Below are positions 24,000-36,800 of a stretch of 64,000 bases of DNA, piece after piece. How positions within the stretch are numbered: the first letter of the stretch is position 1; every line of letters starts with the position of its first letter. A program made the translations under genes and the position numbers. This DNA is from Glandiceps talaboti. Taxonomy: Eukaryota; Hemichordata; Enteropneusta; Spengelidae. The notes under the pieces were generated by a model that searched no databases, had not been told where the DNA came from, and saw only the letters and a list, made by a program, of their open reading frames with translations. The DNA is taken from positions 4,447,501 through 4,511,500 of the forward strand of contig NC_135549.1 of NCBI RefSeq assembly GCF_964340395.1, in the 5' to 3' direction.

Positions 24000-26229
24000 C
24001 TAAGTATTTTCAGAGGTCTGTCTTCTGTGGTATATGTTGTTCCTACTACTTGGTATGGTTTGGTTTGGCATTGATGGCTCAACCTGTGAAAACAAAAAGT
24101 AATTGACTTTTAATGACAAAACAGGACACAGTGTGTGGCTTCATTTGTGAGATTTTATCTGATAACTTGTATTGTAATTTGACTGCTACATATAACTGTT
24201 AGTAATGGCTTCACCACAGGTAGTGGAATAGTTCAGTGTTATTGTTGAGGTCTTGGAACCCAGGTAACAAAGAGGAACATATGATAAAATCAACTATTCA
24301 TTTACTGTTTATCCACAGATATTGCAAGGAATCCTGGTAAAAGAACTGAGTATACCCTGGCAAATTTTACCCCCTTATAGACTGTAACTTGTGTAAGATA
24401 TGTCGTGACGTTTCGCCCTCACCGGCCTCCTCTCACAGACGTGGTAGGGGTTGGCCGATGTGTGAGGGCGCCCCGTCATGGTGTACCTTACACACTAACC
24501 CCCTTAACAAAAACACTGGACCAGGTTCAAATTCATACTAATAGACTTAAGACTTCTAAAAAGATTCAATATTATTTTCTTGAGTTATTTCAGATGCTGA
24601 TATGAGTTTGACAAATTATAATCTCACCCAAGTATATATATCATGATGTATTTTTTCTGGCATTTGATTCTTGAGCAGCTAATAACCTTTCTTAGCTGAA
24701 ATTAATATGATAATGAAATGTATGCTATGAGTTTCTTCCTTGTCTGTGATTAATGTCAATTAACAGCTATAAGTCAACAAATAAATTTGGTCAATATATT
24801 TATCTTACCTCAGGAACACTCCTAGATTGTGAGAAGCTTTCTTTGCTTCCATGGTAAATGACAGTAGGTGTAGGTTTGGTGACAGTAACACTCTCATCTG
24901 ACCTAGATGATGCACTCTCCACTAATCTAGTCTGACTGTCTACTGTACCACTATCAGACAACATACTTCCTGCTGAAATGGGTCTACGAGCAGCTCTGTC
25001 ATTTTCCAAGTCTGTCAAATACCACAACAAAGAATATGTCAAAAATACAGTTGAAACAGACACTCAAAAATGACGGGAAGTTGACAAAGAAAAATACAAT
25101 ATTTGAGTAATTAGTATGACTGACGTTATGTGTTCCAATATCAAGGGTTCGACATCTTCATTTCACAAAAGAAGTTTGAAAACAAAGTAAAGATGTGTAT
25201 GGATAGCTTGTGTGCAATGAAATAATTATTAGTTTTCTGAGTGAAGTGTGTATGGCTTACTCCATTCAAGAGCTGAGTTATAGTATCCATTATCATCTCT
25301 GTGTATCTTACGTGCCACTGTTGGAGAGTTCCATTTGGCACTTTGTCTGTCGTCATCCCTATCAATTGGATTATCTTGTATAATGACTTGTCCTTCCATA
25401 TCAACATCAGCTGGTGTTAGCATTATCTGAACCTGACTGGCACTTTGGTCCTGAAAGTGACAACAACCCAGTTACATGGACTCATAATTTTTAGGAGTTT
25501 TAACTTATTTCACCAAGCGTTATTAGATTTTGTGTCGGATTCCAGATGTTTGCAGTACATCTTTAATTACTATCAGATGAGTATTTGACTAGTCACGACA
25601 GAAAGTGTACTTGTTAGGTGAAGGGAAGTTTTGTGTGATTATTTCATGATTGAATTTTCCCCCAGGACTTTCCAGGCACAGCATGAATTCAAGGACTTAC
25701 AAATACTTTCAGGAGCATATAGAATAAGGACAAAAAATCTGAATTGAATGTGGAAGACTTGAAACTGTAACAGCAGTTCCTTTTGTTGGCAGTAATAGTT
25801 GCAAAATATATGATGTACAGAATAGAAGCTATGGATTGACTAGGAGTATTGTTTTGCTTGAAGCCTAGTAAAGTCTACTGCAAGATTAGTACAATATGTA
25901 TGCTTACACAATACAAGGTAGAAAGTGAGTTTTCCAGGGATATGGAGAAGACATTATAACTTCTAAAATTTGTATTTTCTGTTGAAATGAGTACACACAA
26001 CTAACAAGAGTTTTTAGATTAATCTGTGTAATAGATAGAAATGTGATAAGAATCATCAGCTCATGTTACCATCATTTCAGTTGGGTAGTATGATCTACAG
26101 ACTACTTACCTCACCAAGTCGTGTTGTTCCTGTGTTAGGAGTAATTGCTTTAGATCCACTGGAAGTGACAGTGTTGAAATCTTTGGCTATTGACCTTTGA
26201 TCTTTCTTACGTCTGAATGCCGCCCTCAC
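24000..26229 (-). other. GPCR cytoplasmic tail exons
   Basis: Four exons follow TM7. They begin with a basic membrane-proximal [13 protein letters not shown] and continue with Ser/Thr/Asp-rich sequence (for example [18 protein letters not shown]) suited to phosphorylation. The last exon, read in the phase set by all upstream exons, ends RRQTSENT then TAG. A longer frame over the same DNA is out of phase and is not used. No PDZ-ligand motif is obvious. Confidence 0.8.
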
Positions 26230-28840
26230 CTTTAACATTACACAAATATTGAAAAAAATGATGCTAATTAAATTTCAAATGTAAGTGATCTTTTTATTTT
26301 TATTTCAGATATCACAAAATGTAAATTGAATTGAATTAATCTTCCATCATATATGGTTTATATAAATGATTTGCCAATGCGAGTTATTTGCTAGCTTAAA
26401 AGATTTACTGTTGCGAGTTTTATACTTGCCCAAAATGTGGAAGAGCAACCATGAAACAAATCTTACAGCCCATCTTTTTATCTTTTTTAATACCATCTGG
26501 GTAATGTCTTTTAATTTACGGAATTTGCTAATATGTGAAGGTTAGAGAAATTACTAAGAGATTACTCTCTTAGTCTCTATAGATCAGGCAAACTTGTATG
26601 GTCAAACTTTTCTTTTCAAATTATTTTACTCAATTAATTTATAGTATTATATTTTAATAGAGAGTGTAGGATATCAAAATTGAATATATTTTTAAGAATA
26701 TTTTCATAGGCAATTCTATCTAGTCATCTGATTAGGAAAAGTATTTCACTAACTACTATTATAATACTTAAAATATCTGACAGCTGATAATGCAAAATTA
26801 TGAAGCACTAGATAATCTCTTGAAGAATAAACAATTCTAGAATTTCTGGAAAATTATAGTTGGGATCTACTTAAGTCTGAACAAGTGAAACTAATCATTT
26901 ACAAATGTCTGGATGAAACTAGTAGATGTAGAGTAAATGACATCACCACTGAAATACAGCAATGGACTGACTGTATAAGAACTATACATTATGTTTGTAA
27001 GCTAAAGAATTTGAGTTCACTAGATAAAGTCTACTGACTGTATAAGAACTATACATTATGTTTGTAAGCTAATGAATTTGAGTGGGATATAAATTAGGTT
27101 AGATCTCAAACATAAACCTGATTTGTATTGCTAGTCACTATTGTACATTTCCCCTATTAATCAGTCACTTTACTCAAATCAGATTTCAATGAGAATGACT
27201 ATCAAAATTTAATCTTTTATTGAAATTGATTGTTCTTTATGTGAAGTTAACCTTTTTCTCGTTCAAGTGTTACATTTGTAAGATTGGATAAACTGTAGCC
27301 CATTAAAAACTAATAACTGTGTCACGTAAAAACAGTGTAAACTCTGTCTACTTTGTGAGAATAACGATAATATATTAGAAAGAGTGCAATAACTCAGTAA
27401 GCTAACAATCAATTAATGGCCAGGGGTTCAATCCCAGGTTATCACATTTGTATTATCTATGCAGTGTAAATTCTTTTTATTGCTCGACACTGTGTGAGAA
27501 GAGCCATTTGGCTCAACAGTCTATCAAGTTGAAATAAAGGCTAATAATAATAATAATAATAATAGTATATAGTCATATGGATTATACAGGATCATTCTTG
27601 TATTCTGGACAAATCTTTGCTATAACATCTCTACAAAACAACTGTTTGTTTTATTACGTCCTATATTTTAACCCTAATCTGAACTGACCCTTGTCTGCCC
27701 TACTAGCCTCTGGCCAACTGGCTACTAATGAATTGATAAGTTCTCACCTCTGAATTGCCAGCACAATGGAATATGAATATAAAAAGTCCTTGTAAAGAAT
27801 TGAAGATGGCAAATAGATACTCCATAAAGATGAGATGTTGGTTGACAGAGAGGAGACCAAACAACCAAGTCACACCAAGGATTGGAAGCAATATCATCAT
27901 TCCCTTCACTCCAGCTCTATCATAAGATACAAAATATTTTACCTCTTAGTGTGGCATAAAATACTAAGTACATTGAATTTGATGTAAGAGGGAAAAAGGT
28001 GATTTCATATATCTATGAGGGAAAATGTTGAAGTACTGTTAGTTATGCTGTCAAACTTAGGACATGATTAGTAAGTTTTCCTATCAAGTACAAGGCAGGT
28101 CAGCATACTTACAATTTGTTTCAATCCCAGGTTCTTGCATTAATATTATCTTATCAGTGGAGCCATATAGATAACATACTTTATTTTTTTTATCAGTCAC
28201 ACTTTCAGCACAAACTAGTAATATCTTGAATCATGGCTCATAAAATGTGAGATATAATTAAATAATTATAAAAAACTTGAGTCTATGATGCTACCACCAG
28301 CTCAATGAGGTGATACTTGTTGCCTTCACGTGGTGACACTCACTTCTCACCCTGTCCAATTACAATGCGCAATCCGCTGTGCGTATTTACTTCAAAACTT
28401 TATACATGAGATGCATAAAGAAACTGATATAGAACAAAATAATTTAAGGGTATTGTGAGTAGTTTAAAATTGATTGTAGTGTGGATTTGTACTTACTTAA
28501 CATGACCTGTACTTTCTTTGCCAGACTGTGCAGCTATAGCTGATGCTGATGATATAATGATACGGATAACCAATACCATCACAACAAAGTTAATCTGAAA
28601 GAAATAATAAAACAATCAAAAGCACACACACACACACAAAGCAATAAGGAGATGATTTATTTTTCTTCATCCAGCCAAGGAAAATATGAATGATAGTGGG
28701 GATTTTGAACATTTTTACTCCTATTCCAATGACAACAGAACTAAAGATATGACACACAGATGTGTGTTGTCATCATGACATAGACAACCTGGGTACAAAT
28801 CCTGTATTTTTACCTGCCATAAGGACGTGTAATCTTATGC

Positions 28841-28895
<55 letters not shown>

Positions 28896-30850
28896 TGTCT
28901 GTCTGTCTGTCTGTCTGTGTTTGTCTGTCTGTCTTTCGACATGATATCTCAAAAAACAACTATCGATATCAATTCTTATGAAACTTGCTACATATCTTTC
29001 TCATAATAATTGTAAGAACTTATTAGATTTTGGTAAACATCCTATGAATAAATAATGATTAATTAGTGTAATTAATGGTTTTCAGTAATTAGACTACATC
29101 TACAGAGTGCAAGCTCAAATTCTATAATTTGGTACATACATTTGTGATAACAAAGTGCATCTGTCCTGTAAATATTTTTGATCCATTGTAATGTATACAT
29201 ACAACTTGGTTAGCGCTTATTATAATGCTGCGCTGAGACTCTGCTGTGCAGATATTACTTGCAAATGTTGGAATCACTGTACCAAGAGTATAAACTTGAT
29301 TGTTTAAAATTGTTAAATTTTATCCATTAAGTTCCACGTACACTGGCACAAAATAGAATCCTAACTCCTGTCTCCAGTAGAAATAAAGGTGTCTTACCAC
29401 AATGACTGCCACAACAGGCCCAACAAATGCCCAAATAAGACCATCTTCAAGACTAAGCCAACAACTGCAAATACAAAGTAAGGAAAGGTAAGAACATTAA
29501 CAAGAGCACATTCTAATCTATATGTTTCTGTACTATTTCTTGTTTTAGTTTTGAAGAATTGCGAATTGTCTGTCTTTCTGCTACATGATGATGTACATGA
29601 CCATCATTTATTATTGTGAGATTTGGACAGTCTGATTTTGATAGGCAGATGAATGAGTGATTTTGTGACACAATTTTGGGGTATGGACAGAAATTATCAC
29701 TGAAATCTGGATAATAATGGAAAAAAATGCACATGTAAATCTGTCAAAGCTATGGCCTACAGTGATTTACACTCAGAAAGCCTACATCAATATTGAAGAA
29801 CCCAGACATTAACATCGGATATGATACTAGAAGAATCTTTATTACATAATATTCATTCAGATAAAAACAGTGTCTCAAGTTTAGATTTTTAGATAAACAT
29901 GGTGTTTCATGTTCATCAAGTATAATTAACAAATGTTGGATATGTGTTGTATTTGTGTGAATGACAATTTGACAATGGTCAAAAAACCAAATACATATAC
30001 TTACAATGATTCCGTACCATATCCATCATATCTGACTGCTACAGAAATGCCTACAATCAACAGTGGTATGCCTGTATATGTAAAAAGATCATATTTTATC
30101 AAAATGTCAACTATAATATCCTACATGAATACAAACTATACAGTTTTTTGTCTATATTTTTTGGGATGGAAAAGTAGCAAACTCACAAAATGTATTTGTA
30201 TTAGTTAATGTACACCAAATATAAAACTTTGGCTCTATGTAGCTTGGTTTGCCTACATCTTTAAATACAACAGGAGTCATGAAACCAAATATATCCATAC
30301 ACTGCTTTGCTATCCAAAAATTCCAGTATGTGGTGAAAAAGCTGTCTGAAATTCATGATAGGGTTGGATACAAGTATACAAGGTTTAGGAAAATCTGACA
30401 TGACAACATCATCAATTGTTCATTATGTTACATACCCCAACCTATGATGTAATGGTAGATGAGTTTACTACTGTTACTGAACACCTCTACTACTTTACTG
30501 TATAGATGCAGGCCTTCATTTAACATCCAGGTAAATGCTGCTGTGTAGAAGAAATGTAGCAGGATTGCTACTACTGTACAAGCAACCTATCAAATGAAAT
30601 CAGAGTAGTCAATAAATTCAAATGATCCATCAAAATTTATTAAGAAACTCTGACACTCATTGAAGCAACAATTCTGTCATAATTTATCATCTACAACAAT
30701 CTGTCTATATTTGAATTTAGCCTCACAACAGTGTGCAATTAATTACCTTGTCCTCCAATTTATTGAAAAACATGTCCCCACAGTTCATATTCTATTTTAT
30801 TTCCGGGGGGGTGGGGGTGGGGGGTGGGGGGGTGGGGTGGGGTGGTGGGG

Positions 30851-30890
<40 letters not shown>

Positions 30891-33800
30891 AAAGTAGTGA
30901 ATGAAATTTGAAAGGACACAATTTAGACTACTATGACACCTATCCATTGATACTAGGATTTTCAGTGTTCATTCTTGAAGTGTAAAATTTTGTAAGTTAA
31001 ACTTATACTACAAGACAAGTCTATATTAAACATAACATTACCTCATTACTGGTTGAGTTAATACCAGTTAAGTACACAATCTGGGCAATTCCAATGGCAA
31101 TTATCAAATTCTTATGGATTGTTGTCCGATCTGATGATAAATTGCTGAAAAATTAGAGATAAATGCATTAAGTTATACTTATAGGTAAATTTTAATGTCA
31201 GAGTCCTACTAATTCATGGCAATATTTCGAATATTGGCGTAAACACCCTGTCTACAAAGATATGGCACAGCCTATGTTATCTTTTATACTAATGTTTGTG
31301 AGTCTTATAGTTGTAAAGAGCAAAATATCTGATCAAATCTGTAAGCATCATTCAGGAGGTTAACTTGTGAATGAAGTCTAGGCCTATCAGAGATAATGGT
31401 TTTTATCATTCTTGACTGTCAGAGTATATTATCTGCTGATGCAACATACATGTAAAATAATATGACATCTCTTGCACAGTGCTGTGAAGAGGCCTGGGAT
31501 TTGACAATGGTTTTTAGTTAGTACTTATTTATATACTTATTAGTACTCATTACAAAATAAACTTTTGAATAAAGATTGAAGTAGATGACTATAAACTGAA
31601 ATGTATCATTATCACTTACTCTAAATAAACAAAGATGCTGAAAGCTACAACCAGAGCAAGAAGTGATATGGCACAGCAAATATATGTGATGATACTCAAT
31701 GCAAACTGATGACTCTGAGAGTACTGAAATGATATAAAATAGGATTACACTAGACACAAATCATGTTACATTTGTTAGTATTCTCACAAACATTGTTATG
31801 AACATGTCAATTGAAAATTATTTTAATGGTTCAATCCTCAGGGTTCATAAACATAAGTTACAATGCAAGTTTTAATGGGTTCATCCATCATTATTGAGCA
31901 ATTTTCTTGTGGCACAATTTTGCAAGAGTTTTTGTGGTCAACTAATTGCACTCGGCCAACAAATAGAAAATTATGTTGATTGTCTTAATTTTCCAGGAAT
32001 TTTTGTTGTCAATTTGCCAAGTTTGTTTTGAGATGAATAACATTCTCTGACTACCTTAATTCAAACATAATTGCTGAGTGGGAATTTCAACAGAAATATT
32101 TTGTCAATGTTATTTTTAAGGACACATATGGAGTAATTCAAATTGTAAAATTTTAGCAGCTTTCACAAAGTAATAATTTATTGATTTAAATTGTAGTCAA
32201 CACAATGAACGGTTCACATTTGACTCAAAGTAATTTACCTCAATTTCTGAGACTCTCATAAGAACACCGAAGCTTGTCAGGTGATTGCATTCACATACAG
32301 TATGGGTTTTATTACTATTCTGCAGATAACAACCACGAGATGACCAATCTCCATTTGTCTCAGTGCTTCACATAAAAGGAAAAGAAATAAACAAAATCAT
32401 ATTTATTGCAGTGCTGAAAATCATATTTCATTAGCAACATGTTAATGGTTTGAATAGTTTTTGTTGATATGCAGTATGCCCTCTAATGATAGCAACATTT
32501 TGTTGTTGTGAGTCAAGATAAACACTGGCATTTCTTGTGATTCACCACATAGTAAGAGATAAGGGAACACCAAATTTTGGTGTGTCACTAGAAATTGTGT
32601 CAGTGGCATGTCAAATTGGCTTAGAGGGCACACTGATGACGTAGATTTTTCTTCCAAGAAAAGATATGTACCTGGGTCATCTTTCTCTTTCAATTCTGAA
32701 TAAAGTCAACTTTGTTATATTAATAATGTCACATTCTGATTCTGTGAAAAAAACATTAAAATAGTGTGATAAAAATTACTTTATTATCAAAGAACATAAA
32801 GTACAAATTGTTGTATTAAATAGTTCTTACTTTGCCTCAAAATCCCAGAAGACACAGGTAGCATCTGGTTTATCCCTTTTGGTTGGGTGCAGATGAGCTA
32901 AAATAACTATGATTGGGTCCTGTGTCAGTATGCTTGTCAAGGCTGGGTCTAGTGTCAGTGAGATAACAACTGAATTGATGGTTGTAGCATTGATGGCATT
33001 ACTATTACTCCTGTAATTGAAAGACAAAATTAAAAAAAAAATATCAAAAAATTTAATTGATATTAGATCCAATCATAAACACATGGAAATATGTGACAAT
33101 TTGCAAATATTTTCATTTTTAGAAAGCAGAATGTATTCTCCTGTGAGCCATAAAAGTTGTACTTAATGTGTGTTATTAATGTATGAAATTTATCAATTAA
33201 TAGTGTACATATCAAGAGGAATGATAAATACAGCACTTTGAAATATTATTATTAAATTATGGGTTGGACGGTTTTCCATATTTTGATTTATCACATACTT
33301 CCAAGAAACAACACACCATACCAGTATTTCATTGGTCATACAACTAAGTTTTATGTACAGAATAATAAAGTGAACAAACTAACTGATGGATTAACTGTAT
33401 TGCTCATTTTAGGTACTGGGCTACCATACTATAGCTAGTATTACACTTGAACCAACAGTAGCACAACTATATAATGTATTCATCTTGCTCTTGAAAATCT
33501 ATCCATATAAACCTCAAAACTTCACAAAACTTCGAATTCAATTAAACTGCATGCAAAGTTGATGGTAATCCCCACTACTATAAACTGAATTCAATTACCA
33601 TTACCTAGTACGCATGTCAAAGTGTATTACAAAACATGGCATCTTAAAAATTAACATGTCTGAGATGAGTGTCTAATCGCTCCAAAAATGTTGAGTTATG
33701 GGCAGTAAAATTTGTCATTTGATAACTTGTATTGGACAAAACTAATCAAATATTGAAGTGTATGACGATTTATGCAAAGCTTAAGGAAGACTTAATTGTC

Positions 33801-36800
33801 AAAGATGAGTGTCTAGCTTATCCTAATTACAGCATAAAAAACTGGCTATACAAAGATAATTAGCCTAGATTCTGTAGCACAACAGGACATATTTTTTATC
33901 AATAGAATTATTAAAGAATTACGGCATATGAAGATCTAGACAACATCCCTTACAATAGGTGTGACGTAAATGAATGTTAGATTTATTTAGTTTTTACACA
34001 ACAATATAAATTGCTAGACACACAATATGGTACCTACAGTATGAGGTATTAGACCACAAATGACAAATTGTCTGGACTCACTTAAGTGTTGATGAAACAA
34101 AGAAATATGTATTACTTTCGACAGGATGTACATTTAGATGAATTACTTTAGTGATGATGTTCATCAAATGACATTAAAGCAATCATCTTCATCCCACTAA
34201 ACATAATCAGTATCAGAACTGAAATTCTTGTTTTGTAATGACAAGCCAATACATCATTGTGTCTCCCAATAGTGTTTAATGCTAGATAAGTGTACCATCA
34301 ATTCTCCTAATAGAATTAAAAGCATCTAATCAACCAGCTGCACATTACAAAATTAATTCAATTTACCAGTCATTACTTGATAACATACTCCTTGTTGCAT
34401 ATCCAGTATCAGTGCCACTTGCCCCTTTATGTATGTACTTGGAAGTCACAGCAGTACAAATCCTTCAAACTTAAACCGATTCAACTTTGTTTATAGGATA
34501 TTTATGGATATAAGCTATACCGAACAAATCATGTAAAAGACTTTGATAAAGGGTTGATATTCTTCAAAATGTCATTTCTCATCAAGATTTTTGAATAACA
34601 ATAATTTTTCTTGAGAAATTCTTACCTGTTTCCTGTATACCCATTTGGCAGTAATTCTCCAATAGTTTTGTAGTTGACAGTAGCCATCGAAACAGTATCA
34701 AATCCTATAATGTAAATTTAAATTAAGTCACCTTAATTGTCATAGCAAACATATTTATTTTGTGGCCAGCGATTGTATGAAAAAATAGACATAACTGTTA
34801 CATTGGTTTGATTTACATTAAAATACACTTCTTTCGATTTTTGCCATATCATAATCTAAAAATAGGGTTTTCATTTGATTTGCAAAAGTAAAACCTGTGC
34901 AGTGTGCCCTCTAAGCCAATTTGACCTGCCACTGATGCACACGATTTCTAATGACGCACCAAAATTTGGTGTTCCCCTATCCCTTACTATGTGGTGACTC
35001 ACATGAAATGCCAGTTTGTGTCATACTGGCCCACAACAACAAAATTTAGGTATCATTAGAGGGCACATGGAAACTGTGTATGGTAATACCATCAAGTAGA
35101 TCATATTTTATTTTAAAATATGCACTTGGTGAATTTAATTTGGCAGATTGTCTTTTTCTATCAGCCTGAATATATTATATATATATAAAATATAAGAGAA
35201 TCAAAGTGGATATATTTTGTTTTATTACCTTGATATTCTTCACTTTGGAAGACTGATGGTGGTAGATACACACTACTGATACTAAAAGTTGCACGTGACA
35301 GCTCCTGGTCTTCTACGGAGTAGGGCAGAGTTACTCCATGTATGGCTACCATGTCATCATCATCATTGATGTCAACAGCAGTGGATTGTATGACTACATG
35401 GCGGAAAATATATAATATTTCATAAAGCACTAGAGTCTATCATTACAGGGGAACACCTGAGCAATGTTTTTGTTAAGGGTGGTAAGCAGGTAAAATATAC
35501 CCGCGTTTCCCAGGTGTGCAGTGTTGTTTTTGTTAAAGAGTGGTAAGCAGGTAAAATCTACCTGCATTTCCAAGTCATTATAATGGTGTTTTAATCCAAT
35601 CTTATCAAAAACACTGCCTGAGTAAGAATATATGTAACTATTTGTAATTGGGGAGTGTTGTTTGTTATTGTAACGTTTACTTATTAAAGTTATAAGTAAT
35701 AGAGTTTGTTACTGGCCAGTGTTTGTTACTGGAATACTGTGCACTTTAAAAGAGTTGAAAGGAAAAATTGAGATGAAAATTGTATCATTCTATATTCAAT
35801 ATACATCTACCAATGTTTTCAGCAATCACAAGTTCAGACTGCCCTCTTGTTAATTTCTTGGCTACATTTAGTCCATACGTTTCAGTTACTGTCAATATAT
35901 TGCTGCTCTCCATGAAATTCTATAAAACAATTGAAAAAAACATCAAAAAGTATTTTATAAGATTTTAAATTGAAAGTTAGATTGTTTAAACTATTCCACT
36001 TCTGCCAAATAACAAAATAACCCACAATAATATATCAACTGACTATCAAATGTATCTTCGATATATTAACAATATTTTAACTATATGATTCTACACCTTT
36101 TCCCATTTTAAATCTAGTAGTGTTGTTTTTAAAAGAAATTTGGAAAACTTGGAAAGTTGGTTTAACACTTTCATGTCATATAAAATATATAATGAAAATT
36201 TGAGGAGAAGTATTTTTCTTCTTTATTCTTCAAGGTAACAAATTACACTTACATTGAGATGGAGAATATTAAATGCAATGTAGTGTGTAATTCTAAATTT
36301 TGAAATAATTAGTTTTCAAAATTTGATTTCATACCTCTTTCCATATCTCCTTATCTTTTTGTTCCATTATGTTGCTAGTAGTATCTGCATATTTCTGCAT
36401 GTATTCTGGTACATGTACTGTAGAATTTGCTGGTATAACTGTCTTAGCGGCAATCTGTGTTAGGATCCCTAAACTGTCCTGCAGTGTTGATTTATCCAAG
36501 TTGTCTAATTCCACAATGAAATCCGTAAACTCATCTAGTATGTCATTGGCTTCTCTTACAGAGAGAGATTTCTTCTGTTCCAAGTATTCCAGCTGTAATA
36601 TAATCTCTCACAGTTTAATATGTATGATATCATGATTGGTTGGTAGTAGCTGTGAGATATACATGACATCTATGGAACTGTTAATAAAGTTAAAATGCAA
36701 AATTTTGTGCCAAATGAAAAAAAAGAATACTCACCTTCCTAGGTAAAACCTCTTCTTCAGGTTCGAATTCTGGATAACATTCTGTTGAGAAGAGGAAAAA

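Larger units (their letters stand above)
27748..31723 (-). other. GPCR seven-transmembrane exons
   Basis: Exons 31723-31620 (TM1), 31144-31042 (TM2), 30586-30436 (TM3), 30071-30005 (TM4), 29464-29398 (TM5 start), 28594-28497 (TM5 end and loop) and 27916-27748 (TM6-TM7). The TM3 Cys (VACTVV) and the loop Cys (CWLSLED) can form the usual disulfide. RTTIHKNL between TM1 and TM2 and the [11 protein letters not shown] end of TM7 are family hallmarks. Confidence 0.93.
32239..36592 (-). other. GPCR GAIN domain and GPS autoproteolysis site
   Basis: Exons from 36592 to 32239 encode a helical first half ([20 protein letters not shown] to KDKEIWKE), a beta-rich second half, and the GPS. Visible GPS residues are CVFWDF, then WSSRGC, then [17 protein letters not shown]. 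The cleavage consensus is His-Leu before Thr (NHL then T), giving a tethered agonist starting TSFGVLM. The Cys and Trp residues needed for GPS folding are present, so cleavage is expected. Confidence 0.92.

Noticed and set aside
23882-24082. 66-codon minus frame reading past the GPCR stop
   Set aside because: It is out of phase with the 24 upstream GPCR exons; the in-phase reading ends at TAG 24000-24002.
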